Assembly: GCA_003008705.1 (NCBI GenBank)
Contig: PDUO01000027.1
Span: 252,425-316,424 of the forward strand
Length of the DNA: 64,000 bases
Reading direction: 5' to 3'
DNA from: Pezicula radicicola
Taxonomy: Eukaryota > Ascomycota > Leotiomycetes > Helotiales > Dermateaceae
The position numbers and the translations under genes are program-made. Shown here piece after piece: positions 20,829 to 31,877 of this stretch (the first letter of the stretch is position 1; every line of letters begins with the position of its first letter). The notes under the pieces were generated by a model, which saw only the letters and a program-made list of their open reading frames with translations, had not been told where the DNA came from and ran no database searches.

Positions 20829-23800
20829 TGAGGTTCATTAGCTATCGCAACCATCAAAACTTGCAAGCATCAGACTCGTGGCCTAGAACAATCAAAAGAA
20901 CGTACGCAGTTCTGGGGCCCACTGTAGCTGCGGGCCTCGGGACGATGCGCTGGAAACTGACATGTTTGAATGTTCAGTAGTAGCGTATCTGTCAAGTATG
21001 CGGGGTTATTAGAGAAAAGGTCGAACCGTGGTAACAATTGAAGGGTGAGACTTTTTCAGCAAACTGATTAGACCCAGGAACAGGTGCCTCGAATATATAT
21101 ATATATATAATAAATTTTGTTGCTTTCGATGACCACGCTACTACTGTACATGTGAGACGGCGGAAGGGTCACCAATTGTAGGAATTTGGGAGGGGAGAGC
21201 CAGTAGAGTAACGAGGAGGCGCAGCTGACTTCATACCAAGATTCAGATCTGTCCTGCGCGGGCCAATGGTAGGGGACTTAGCGATCCCCGCACCCCGCCA
21301 AGAAGTCTGTGGGTCTATTCCTTTGAAGAGCAGGTGCGCGGACGTCATGCCTCAAACAAACGCTGTCCGTGCCCAGACAACATAAGCAACATTTTGCGTG
21401 CTTGTTAAGCCTTTCATCCAGTCATGACCGTGTCGTTATCAGTAGTGGGGAATCCGCTGGTCTTGGGATAACCCGTCAAGATCGATAGTCGCTGGTTTAA
21501 CGTGCTTGAAGTCTTGGGAGCTGAATTTCACCTCTGGGCATTTGCTGGGCATTATGGCTGTGTCGAGTATTGGAGTTGTACCGAATGTATGCGTCAATAT
21601 TTGGATTGGGGAGGTTTTTTGCGTTAAAAGTCATGGCATTAATCAGTCCAGCCAGTGGAGTTGTTTATGGTGTGAGGTATTAATCCTACAACTGACTCGA
21701 TTTACAGCAATTGTCGCAAAACAAAAAAAAACGTGACCAGACAAGAAAGAGACTTTGGGCGCAGTACTAGGAGTTTTGAGTTGGAAACTTAGGTCAAGGA
21801 TAGGATTTGAAGCTTAAAGATATTGGTGTTTTGGTGTGGAGGTTGATCCTGTATGAGATGAGATGAGAAGGGCATTTTTTATCGAGGTGGTACGGTACTT
21901 TACCGGTACGCGAGGTACTTTGGCGAGAACGCCAAGCAGGCCATGTATGGCATGACACAGTTATCGGTACCGTACTACGGCGTACACTACGGGACAGTAA
22001 ATGATGACTCCGACTTCAGAATAGGTAGGGTAAGGAACCTTTTCTAATACGACGCCACAGGGCGTACCACCGTAAGCCCAGTACAGAAATAAGTCCTATT
22101 TACAGTACCTAACCCAGCTGGACTGAAAACTTCCGGCTGGGACCGGTTTATGGTGATAATCTGGCAGTGTGTAGTTGGAGATTTTGAGAGGATGACAGTG
22201 GGTGAGAGATGTGTGGAACGGGTCGCTGTGTGCTCAGTGCTGGCATTGCTTGCATTAGTTTTGCAGTTACTCGCCCTGCTACAGTCTGCAGGGTAAGTAA
22301 GCGTATGGATTTTTGGATTTCTTGATTGGATGGTAGGTAAGTAGGTTAGTGAGAAGGATGGTAAGAGATCCGGCGAGATTTTTACCTAACCCGTTTAATG
22401 GCGTTTTATGTAAGTGTGGATTTGACGTTTAATGGTATGGTATGGTATGGTATAATATGGCGTTTACTTACAGTATCCCGACCATCGTACAGTATATTGG
22501 CCAACGCTTGGGCCATAGGGACGTGCAATAAAGTATCGATCAAACAGAGCAATTCTAGCCAATAAACTTCCTGTATTTGGCTCTAAGACGCGTTAAGCGA
22601 GTATAGACGAGCAGAGTGTCTAATCCTTGCCTACATGACCAATATACGAGGGTCGGGATTTGTACAGTAAGATGTATGCAGCTAATGGAGCTACTTGAGT
22701 TTACACACACCACAACCAAGATTACAGATGAAAAGAGAACTGTTAGTAATAAAAGCGGAAGATTTCAAATTAAGTTGAGGTTTACAGTTTACAGTTTACG
22801 ATTCGGTACCTCCGTATGTATGCAAAGGGGGCGTACGGTTCATTACACGTGAGGTAGCGGTTGCCACTGGTTAGCAAGTAAGTGTCGACCACTCACTAAT
22901 ACACGTGGCTTTTTTTTTGTTGCCTTTTAGGTGGTGATGCGTTTGGAATGGTATGAAAGGTACCTGACTTCTAGATCTTTCTTTACTGTGGTCTAGGTAC
23001 CCCTTTCGTACCTTTCGTAACGGTCTCAGTGTGTCCTAAAAGATACCTTCGTACTTAACTTTCGTATATCATTTGTAATCAAATACAAGCAGGAAGAGGC
23101 CTTTGGAAGGCAAAGGATATGCCGGATTTAGAAGGCGGATGCGGGGTTGTATTGTAATAGGCTAGGAGCTCGCTTAACACCCCTATCCCTATCTTTCAAA
23201 TGTCAAAAGTCCCATCCGTCTTCGAACTTCCGCAGAAGAATGCCAAGATCTTATCTTTGCCTTAACTGTTAAGATTTTCCAAAGAAAATAAGACGTTTCG
23301 CAATTTTCTGCTTATCGCGGCGAAATGAAAGGGAGATTTCGGAAAGGGAGTGACAGTGGCAGTGCAAAAGATGAAAAGTAAAATAATTAATACCTCTTTC
23401 TTGTTATCGTACCGGTACTCGGTGAAAGAAAAGTGAGAGAATTGAGGCATTATGCCATTTCTCTTGGCCTCAACTCAGCTTTTAAGGCAGAGTGGAGTTG
23501 GAGAGTGTATGTACGAAGTAGAGCATAAATACCCCACAATGTTTCCGTCCACGGTCCACGAGTCTGGTCCAGTGGGTTTACAGGGAAGATCCACATCTGT
23601 CGGTTCTTACCCGAAGCTGGAAGTCTGGAAGCCTGGAATGGGTTAGTGCCTTTCTAGTCTCCGGAACTGGGGGGGGGATAGATGCATTCGAACTTCGGTT
23701 TCTCCGTCCGTCTTTCTCCGTCTTTCATCGTCCGTCTCTCTGTCTCGTGCTTAGGCTTTGTTTTCCGTCTTTATCTTGTTCTGGTGCTTCTGCATCTTTT

Positions 23801-25832
23801 CTTTTCTTTTCTTTTTTTCCTTGTGGTGTGTTGATTTGATTTGATTTTTTTTATATCGAGTTTTCTATCATCAATGTTTTGGATCTCTGGATTTCTACGG
23901 TATGCTGCTTAGGAGTTGTCTGTGTATGTGACAGTATACTTCGTAATTACAATGTAACGTATACGACGCGTAATTTCGTCATTTCGTTTTTTTCATTTGA
24001 AAATATATCCCGTACCCTTGTCTTGTCATTAAGTCCAGTCATTTGAAGGGGGAGGGAGGGAAGGAAAGAGGTATACGTAGTCAGTACCTTCGTAGATCAT
24101 TAGTAGATAAGGAAAATGTGAGAAGGATAGAGGTTGATAGTTATCGCAATGCACGTCATTTGTAACCACAACCACAACCACAACTACACCGCTGTTATGA
24201 ACATTTCGTTTTCTGTCTTTTTTTAGGCAAATCAATATAATCAATCATATGGACGTAGCAAAGTTCGCTATGATATGGGTAGAGTACCATAGCTCTATAG
24301 GTTATGATTGTTTTGCTCGGAGGAGACGGAATGAGATGGAGACTTGAGTGGAATGCTAAGAGTGATGATCGATCGAAGATTTTTGAAATCGAGTATTTTG
24401 TAATATAGTTCGTTAAAGATGATCATATTCTATTGTATTGTCGTATCGTACAGTTTCGTTCATTTTATTCCAATACAAAGGTACCACGTTTTTGACCAAC
24501 GACTTTTTATTCGCGCAGGTTAAAAAGGAATGTTTTTATCATCCTACCTTCCGTATCATCAGATGGTAGGTAGCCATTAGGATGGCGAAACTTTTTGGGG
24601 ATTGCGTGATTGATGATATGATAGATGGTATCTTCGTACGAAGTATGGGAAGAATGATGAGATAGATGGAATGGCGTCATTTATAATTGAGTTTCGTTAT
24701 GCTTGGCATACTTGCATGTTTATGTAGAATATGGTTATCTACTAGTAGTACAAACACGTGCAGATATGTGTAGATATGTGTAGATGCGTATAGTACCGTG
24801 CCGCTATAATATGAGTTTGCATTGCATTGCAGTACATTTGCATTTTGCATATCTTGAGGTTACACTGCTTATCGTGCGTGGCAAATGCAGTATGTAAGAT
24901 AAGAAGGTTCTTTTTTTTTGGCTTTTGATTTTTATTTGCTTTTTCTTTTGGATTTTTTTCCATGTGGTGATACTGTAGGGAGCAGGTTTTCTCCATTCCA
25001 TTCATGTGACTTTTGTGAATTGAAGGTTTGGAGGTTTGGAGGTTGGATGCATATTCTATCCAATGGGGTTGAGTGTGTGAGAGTGTGGGTTGTTTGATTG
25101 GTGTGGTGTGGTTTTGGTTGGTTGTAATGTTTAATGTTACAGCACTTTTGCAGATGTTGAATGGTGGGTTCTTTGTGAATTGGTATGTGTTTTTATGTGG
25201 AAGTGTTGTTGTATTGCTGTAGTAGTGATTGTATATACCTAATCGATACACCTATTGCGCTTTAGCGCTATTCATGTAAATTAAGTGTAGAGAGGCAATT
25301 TCTAAACATGTGATAATGCCAATGGTCATCCCGTCCCAAGGCCAACCCATTACAAAACCAAGGAAGCTTAAAACGACATGGCAGGGTCAATGCGAAGTGT
25401 GACAGCTTGGCACACTAAAGTACAAATAATACGAAGTAGTGGGTAGACTAGTTTATGTAATAGTTCGCTCTAAAGTGTTCGTAGTTTGTTGAAATTATGA
25501 AGTCCTATTTAACTAAATTAAGTACTTTATAGAAATATTGAAAGGAAGGTTATTGAATAAGAACCTACCCATCTAGGTCCTTAGTAAGTTTTATAGGCAA
25601 CCCTACCATTATTATTTTTATATCATAACACCTACCAGGACATAATATGTTACTAAAAATCACTTAAACCATTATAAACATACAAGTACTATTCCAAATA
25701 CCAACTCAAACCCCACTAAACCCCCTTTCACTCCTCTCCTCGCTTAATCTAACCCAACCAAACCCAAAAAAGCAACAATCCAAACACAGCCCACCAGAAA
25801 ATAGTAAACCAAAGCTCCCCCAAAGTCCGTTC
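20829..25832. other. 5-kb interval without a supported gene
   Basis: No frame with protein-like features on either strand. Seen here: a TA microsatellite at about 21096-21108; many GGTAC/GTACC words at 21880-21990 and 22800-23000; five GGTAT units near 22434-22453; three AGTTTAC units near 22780-22799; a strong pyrimidine-rich plus-strand tract at about 23695-23820; and an ACCACA repeat near 24167-24186. A 23-base word at 25411-25433 recurs with one mismatch at 42354-42376. The interval lies upstream of the repeat-motif gene and downstream of the ankyrin gene. It could hold a long leader or a noncoding transcript, but nothing proves that. Confidence 0.5.
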
Positions 25833-28800
25833 TCAAGAAATCAAATCAAAATGCGCAGCCAGCCAAATGCAAAAGATAACAAGCACAAGCATAAACTTCT
25901 CCTTCAAGGATGGAGGTCTCAGATGAGTTAAGCGATCCTTAAGTATATTCCGAATTTCAACAAGGAGTATCACAATAAGTAATATGATGATCCATGATCG
26001 AATGAATATGGATTTGGTGAAGTCCAAAGGTTCATCAGGATACCGATATTTGATGTGAGAAGACAAGCATCTCCGTAATTGTGGAGCTAAGAAAGTCGTT
26101 TTGCAATAGCTTGAGAATCGGAAGCCGATTGATTCAAGACTTTGGAGGACGCTTTTAGTAAGTTTGTCTAAGTTGGTGTCAGAAATATAGTGTAGGAAGC
26201 TGAATAACAGATTGGTAGACTTACCTAGTAGTATGAGGATGCGCTCGTATCTAGCATTCGAAGACATCCGTTGTTGATCCGTATCCGTATCCGTATCTGT
26301 AGCTGGTATGGGAGGCCGAGAGCCATGTCTTCTTTCTAACTCAACAAGGAGTATATCGAGAATTTCTTTATCTGCCTGAAGAGACACTGGGCCGTGCCGA
26401 TCTCCATACCGTCTCTGGATAGATGTCCATTTCCGTGGGTGAATAGCTGCCAGGTTCTTGACTGCTACATCCAATGCAGATAAGTTCGACGATGACTTCT
26501 CTGTAATCTGGGCACCTGCTTCAACTAATATCTTTATAGCGTCTACGTGGCCTGAGTAGACCGCAAACATCAATGGGGTGTATCCTATAGCCGAAGGACA
26601 ACTTTCTTGAATAGTCCTGGTGGTCCCATCCCAACCCTTGTAAAGCGAGTCCAGAGCATCCAGCTCACGCTTAAGTCCAGCTTTATGAAAGAGTGCTAGG
26701 TGACGCAATAATCGCAAAGTTTGTTCCTGGTCCTTCACGCATTCCCAGTGACAATGGAATATAATATCACGGATCTCATCACTTAGAAAAAGATCCCGTG
26801 TGTAAGGGGGATGACTGTAAGAGCAGTGTCCCCTACTAACGAGCGCATCGATAATGAATACATCCTCGCCGTTATATTCATAATATAGACGCACATATCC
26901 CTTCAAAAAGGAGCTAAGAACACCCCAAGTAAAACTGCGATCTTGTAAAGGTGCAAGCTTCAATAGCGCATCCAAAAGTTCTGTGTCGTGGGCGTTTTTG
27001 ACTATGAAAGGCGTGCTAATAACCTGGCCGAGTTCGTAGGAGCTTTCAAACAATTGGACCCCGGATGATAATAAGAATTTGAAGGCGTCCATGTTTCCTG
27101 GGTATGCGGCGTACCACAAACAAGATTTTTTATACTGTGTCTCTGCCATATCAAACCCAGCTTCCACGAAAGGACGCAGCATAGCAGGCGTTCCATAACG
27201 ACTTAGCTCTTTAAGAAGATGTGTCGAATCTTTCTCTGGAGACCTTCGGATTTCCTCTAAAATGAAATCTATTGAAAACTCATTTGGAATACCACTTGTC
27301 GAGAAACTCTCGAGACGTCTTAACTGTTCTGCGAAACCTGGAAAAGCATGGCAAAAAATACCCACATACCACCTTTCTTGGACTGCTAGTTCGTGAATGT
27401 TGCATGGGTCAAGAAATTGGATGAACTCTTGGTACAAAAACTCAATTTTCGGACATGTCTTGTAAATGTGAATCAAGTGGCTTTGGGCAAAGTGTGCGCC
27501 GTGATGTTGGAGGAGAGTTGGAATGGAATAATCCAATAATTTAGGCAGTGCCAGTTCATTTCTTTGGTTGACAGCAGAATCAAAATTTCGTAATTCGAGT
27601 GTATAGCTCAAGTAATCACTGTATTTAAGTCATTAGCAGGACCTTCTATCACGACTTCAAATCTGTCTATGGAGAAATTGTGCTTAATATTTACTCAGAG
27701 TATTGTTCAACTTCAGCACCATATTGTAAGAGGACTTTACAGGCCTCATATGACTCTCTAATCCAGGAGAAATATTTAGTGGTATATTGCTGTCCTAGTA
27801 CAATTGCCTTCAGACTTTTAGCTTTTAATTATCTTCTGAATCTAAACTGGAGAGGACTAACGTATAGGACACTATAATGACATGGCTTATAATAATTGTA
27901 ATAAATAAACATATCATTTGCAGAAAGACGTCCAGAATCGAGGAACTGTCTAATAGCTTGTGGATTTGGCCGCGAATGTGAAGTTCTAGGGTGATCTATA
28001 TAGGAGCAGTGATCACGGTCCGGACATCGACATCCCAAAGGTTCCTTTTCACCCCAGCAACGGGAAATTCCTAGGCTTTCAAGGACTTCATCATCATCAC
28101 AGATTCTGACACACAAGGGCGTGATATTGTATTTCCAACATGAAGTGGAATTTCCCACAGGCCACCATGACAGCTGGACCACATACTTTGACACCCAGCT
28201 CACCGGAATGAATCTGACGAGCTTTCCTGGTTGTGATGAAACGGACTGGGTATCGTCAAAGCCACTTTCACCAGGATCTTGGCTGTACTCTAGGACACCA
28301 AAAGGAGTTCTATAACAACAAGTCCATGATGGCAGAGACTTTCGCCGTTCAGAATTTGGTCTTTGACGACGGCCACGAGAAGCTGTTGCTCCTTGCTGCA
28401 TGTAGCCTTCAAAGGCTAGTTCTTCTTTGATATTCAAACAGAGATTGCTGAACGCTGAGTTTGTTGCTTCGATTAAATCTTGCTTGATTAATTGTGTGTT
28501 TTGCAAGCTGTTCATTTCGAATTGCGTAAGCTGATCACTCAGACGGCCAATTTCACTGACTGTTGCATTTTTGGCAAGGATTAATTCATCGTTGACCACC
28601 TGAAAGCCTTGGCGGATTTCTAGTCGCTGGGCCTTTCCATCTTCGGCCTTCTGAGAACTTAGCAGTGTTAGCAAACATAAGTGAACGATCTCTGGCTGCC
28701 TGGTTCTATAGCTACCTATCTATAAGGTTGTGCATAAAGATAAGTCGTTGGATATGACTCTCCAAAAGGCTCATATATAGACTGATTTGCTTCTCTGAAA

Positions 28801-29287
28801 AGAAAAGTCTCGCAGCCTTCTTCACCTTCGGGACCGGGCTGCGAGTTAAGTGGTTTGAAGAGTCCATCTTGGCTCGCATCTGCTAAGTAAATCAGCGACT
28901 ATACTCCTGGATTGCTCAACATGCTCGAGGAGTGCAGACCTTTGTAATCTCAACCAAATCATCTTCTAAATTCTTCACAGAGTCTGTCCAAAGTTGTTCC
29001 TCTCGGCGGATATCAAAAGAACTACTGTCAAAGATGATTGATCTGTTCTTAATTTCTACCAGTAGAGACTCATGGGTTTTAATCGTCCTGCAAAGGCGAT
29101 CAAAATCTTCTGGTGCCGATCGTAGTTGCTGGTCATCATTAGCGATCCCTCCTTTGGCTGCAAGACGGGAGATACGGACCTCTTTCACCTCATACAGCGT
29201 CTTGAAACCGCCAATGACTACACCTGCCAAAGCAGCGACAGATGAAGCAAAGCCAACAAAAGCAACGGCAGCGGATGCTGGATCCAT
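25833..29287 (-). CDS. large ankyrin-repeat protein with fungal N-terminal domain and C-terminal membrane segments
   Basis: Exons on the minus strand: 29287-28940, 28882-28716, 28657 to about 27870, about 27830 to 27695, and 27618-25833. Introns of 57, 58 and 76 bp are clear; the one near 27.85 kb is certain to exist but its ends are not. The N-terminus (MDPASAAVAFVGFASSVAAL) is the amphipathic start typical of fungal STAND/NLR-like and ankyrin proteins. A helical stretch then precedes a Cys/Trp-rich middle. Ankyrin-type sequence appears as A-C-K-V-L-L-Q-Y-G-A-E-V, as L-W-Y-A-A-Y-P-G-N-M-D-A-F-K-F-L-L-S-S-G, and most clearly as G-Y-T-P-L-M-F-A-V-Y-S-G-H-V-D-A. A TD dipeptide run comes from a GATACG microsatellite. 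Two hydrophobic helices end the protein (I-I-L-L-I-V-I-L-L-V and M-L-V-L-V-I-F-C-I-W-L). Total about 1,070 aa. No NACHT or NB-ARC domain is seen. A role in sensing or nonself recognition is only a family-level guess. Confidence 0.75.
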
Positions 29288-30618
29288 TTTGCGATACCAG
29301 AGAACTGAGATGATAACGTTCACAATGAGGAGTTTCACTGAGAAGGTTGGATTTGGTGTGTAAAAGTGATGACCTTCACAAGGCTCTGAGATGAGTTGTC
29401 GAGTGTCAAGTAAGCTGGCGCAATCCAGGCTGTGCATTTTGTACCACCCGCAATGAATCCAACCAAAAGCCTTGCAGGAATCAAGGAGGAAGCCTTGAGA
29501 TTAGCCCTCGCTTATTTGACCATAAGAAATGGCGGTATAATCGACGTGCATCAAGGAGACAGCCTCACACAACCACCTTTTCTGAAAGTGGATGGCAAAT
29601 AATACTCGTATCTTAGGTTCATGCTCGAGCAATCGTCTTTCGTTGATGGCAAACATCACCAATATCTTGGTGTTCGTCTACAATCTAGTTTCAGGCGCAT
29701 ACTTCATAATCCAAAGCATGAAAGACTCACGAGCCTAGTTCAACCGTGCCATGCGAGCCCTCACAGTAGCACTAACCGACCAAGCAAGCTGGGCAAATCA
29801 CCGAATCAAGTCGAAGAATATCGTCATCTCGTTTCTGATTCAAAAGAACTGGGTTTGAAACCGAAGCAAGGGAACTGATACGGTACATAGTCCTTTCCAT
29901 CTGTACGGTACTGGAATTTGTATATTAGGACTCGTGGGTAATGGGTAATAACGTGAGTTAAACGTACTTATGTAGAATATGAAGGCAATCGAGCCCAATT
30001 TGAGTACATTGAAATACAGTGTATTGCAGCTGTGCGCACTGTATTCTAATTGAGGTGCCTGTGACTTTTTACTGGCGAGCAACGTAACAGTAGGCAAGAC
30101 ATCCTACAAAATCAGCTCCTACATTCAGGATGGCCAATAGGCACACACGCCGGCTAGTATGGAACTATTGAGCGGTCTTTTTCAAAGTCAATATCTACAA
30201 CTTATTGCTTCTCCAAGATAAAAGCCCGAAGCTATTGGGGATGGAGGCGACAGCTATTGCAACTCAACTCTCTCCCGTCCGAAGGTGATTGTGAGAATTG
30301 AAATCCTAGCGGAAAACGTCAAAATGGATCCTCGGTTCGGCAAAGACTCAAACCATTCTTCCTTAGCACCCGTTTTTGCTCAGAACCGGCCACGACAAAC
30401 ATGCGAAATTTCGGAATCTTGTGGTATTGTACAGAGTCCAAATGACCCTCTTTTATGCAAATGCCCAATTAAACGCCCCAAATGCAATGCCCTCGCTCAC
30501 CAAATGCCTGGCGATATTGTACAGCATTATACAGCATTATACACCCATCATCATCTCATCTTGTCTTTTGCCGATTTCGACGTCAAAACTTCTCGCTCAG
30601 CCCCTCCACTCCTCAATC
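29288..30618. other. intergenic between two minus-strand genes
   Basis: Several short frames (29621-29878, 29840-30097, 30285-30632) are present but show neither conserved motifs nor splice context. I support no gene here. Confidence 0.45.
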
Positions 30619-31045
30619 TCAACCTTTCCTAAACTTCTCATTCTCTACCTCCCTCCAGTCCCTCTCAATTGGCTCATTACCACTCGTCTCCTTGGCTGTA
30701 CTTTCAAAAGCCGGCTTACCCGCATACAGCTGCCCGCTACTGCTCGCAGCACCACCACCCTCAATCTCCTTACTCACAGCAATCGGCTGATTGCCTCTGA
30801 ATCGTTTCCGCATATCTACCATTCCGCGTTTGCATTCACCGTATCCTTTCTTAAGTTGCTGGCATTGTGTAGGTAGAGTGTCAACAAGAGGTGGGCGTAG
30901 GCAGTCGGATGGCTTATTTCGTTCGATCATTATACAGTCGGAGTTTTGTAGACATTCTGCTAATGCTGCGCCTGCTGAATTTAGCCTATACACGAGCAAA
31001 TGTAAATAAAGCGAACTTACGGATATCTTTACAAGAGCTCGGCAT
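30619..31045 (-). CDS. PET191: cytochrome c oxidase assembly protein Pet191 (Coa5)
   Basis: Two exons (31045-31021 and 30971-30619) around a 49-bp intron give 125 aa. The start MPSSCKDIR and A-L-A-E-C-L-Q-N-S-D-C-I-M-I-E-R are the family signature. L-P-T-Q-C-Q-Q-L-K-K-G-Y-G-E-C-K-R-G-M-x-D-M-R-K-R-F-R-G-N follows and carries the remaining conserved cysteines of the twin Cx9C-type fold (C-x9-C in both arms). Pet191 acts in the mitochondrial intermembrane space in assembly of respiratory complex IV. The C-terminal 50 residues are a fungal extension rich in Gly, Ser and Glu. The frame remains open for 141 codons upstream of this ATG; see the separate entry. Confidence 0.93.
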
Positions 31046-31468
31046 CTTAAGATGTTTCTGCTTGCGCTTTTCCTTCTCTTCTTCGTTCCGACCCCAATTC
31101 TCAACGTTGGTTTCGGCAGCTCCTTGTAGGTAGTCCTTGGTGTAGAGGCCGGCAAACTTCAAAAGAAGAAGGTCGGTTCTGTATTTACTGCAGGCGCTCG
31201 GCGAGAAGAAAGATGGGATTGTTTTACCGGAGGGGAGTGTGGTCTGATGAGAGGTACCAGTCGCAAAAGCAGCTCGACCAATGAACTGCGCGCAATTCAC
31301 ATCCAGTTCCTTGACTTTTTCAATTCTGGCATAGACTCGGTCATTTGTTACTCCTTGCCGGTGACGTAAGCCGTTGAGGCTGCTTGGGGCAAGGATTGGC
31401 TTGTCATCGGCGACATCTTGTGCCAGTACAATCGCTATTGATGGAGCTTTCTCTCGTTTGCGAATCAT
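31046..31468 (-). other. long open frame in phase upstream of PET191
   Basis: From ATG 31468 to the PET191 ATG at 31045 there are 141 sense codons with no stop, in the same frame as PET191. The sequence (for example S-I-A-I-V-L-A-Q-D-V-A-D-D-K-P and L-D-V-N-C-A-Q-F-I-G-R-A-A-F) is unlike any Pet191 region and has no membrane or targeting signal I recognise. It may be an N-terminal extension used from an upstream start, an upstream gene fragment, or chance. The canonical start is preferred because all relatives begin there. Confidence 0.4.
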
Positions 31469-31877
31469 TGCTTATGCCGTTGCTCAGGTTGCCTCTTACT
31501 GAGGTGTGAGAAGTTCTGTTATATTCTTACGTTTTATTTTCTAACGACCTTTGTTGCGCCTGTTTTGTTTTGTTTGGTTTTGTCTTGTCCCAAATCGCGT
31601 GCGACCATAGGAGCGCGTTGGCATGTGAAATTGCAAATTAAAAGGTAAAGTTGAAGTTATACTGTTGTGGAGCTCCCCTTTTGCGATTAAAAATGCCAGC
31701 GCTCATGCGAAAAGGTGATGATGAGACTGATGTCGTTCCAGTAATTGCTAGTAGACAGCACAGAGAGCATTCCCCTCAAAACTCTCACCTATTACCCCCT
31801 AATTACGACGTGTACAATCGTACCTTCCTTAGTTCGCCCAACTTTGTACATATTTGCCTTTTCCCGAAACACCTACG

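Noticed and set aside
24742..25251. 169-codon minus-strand frame
   Set aside because: Thr/Asn/His-rich translation of T/G-rich DNA, no domain, no splice signals.
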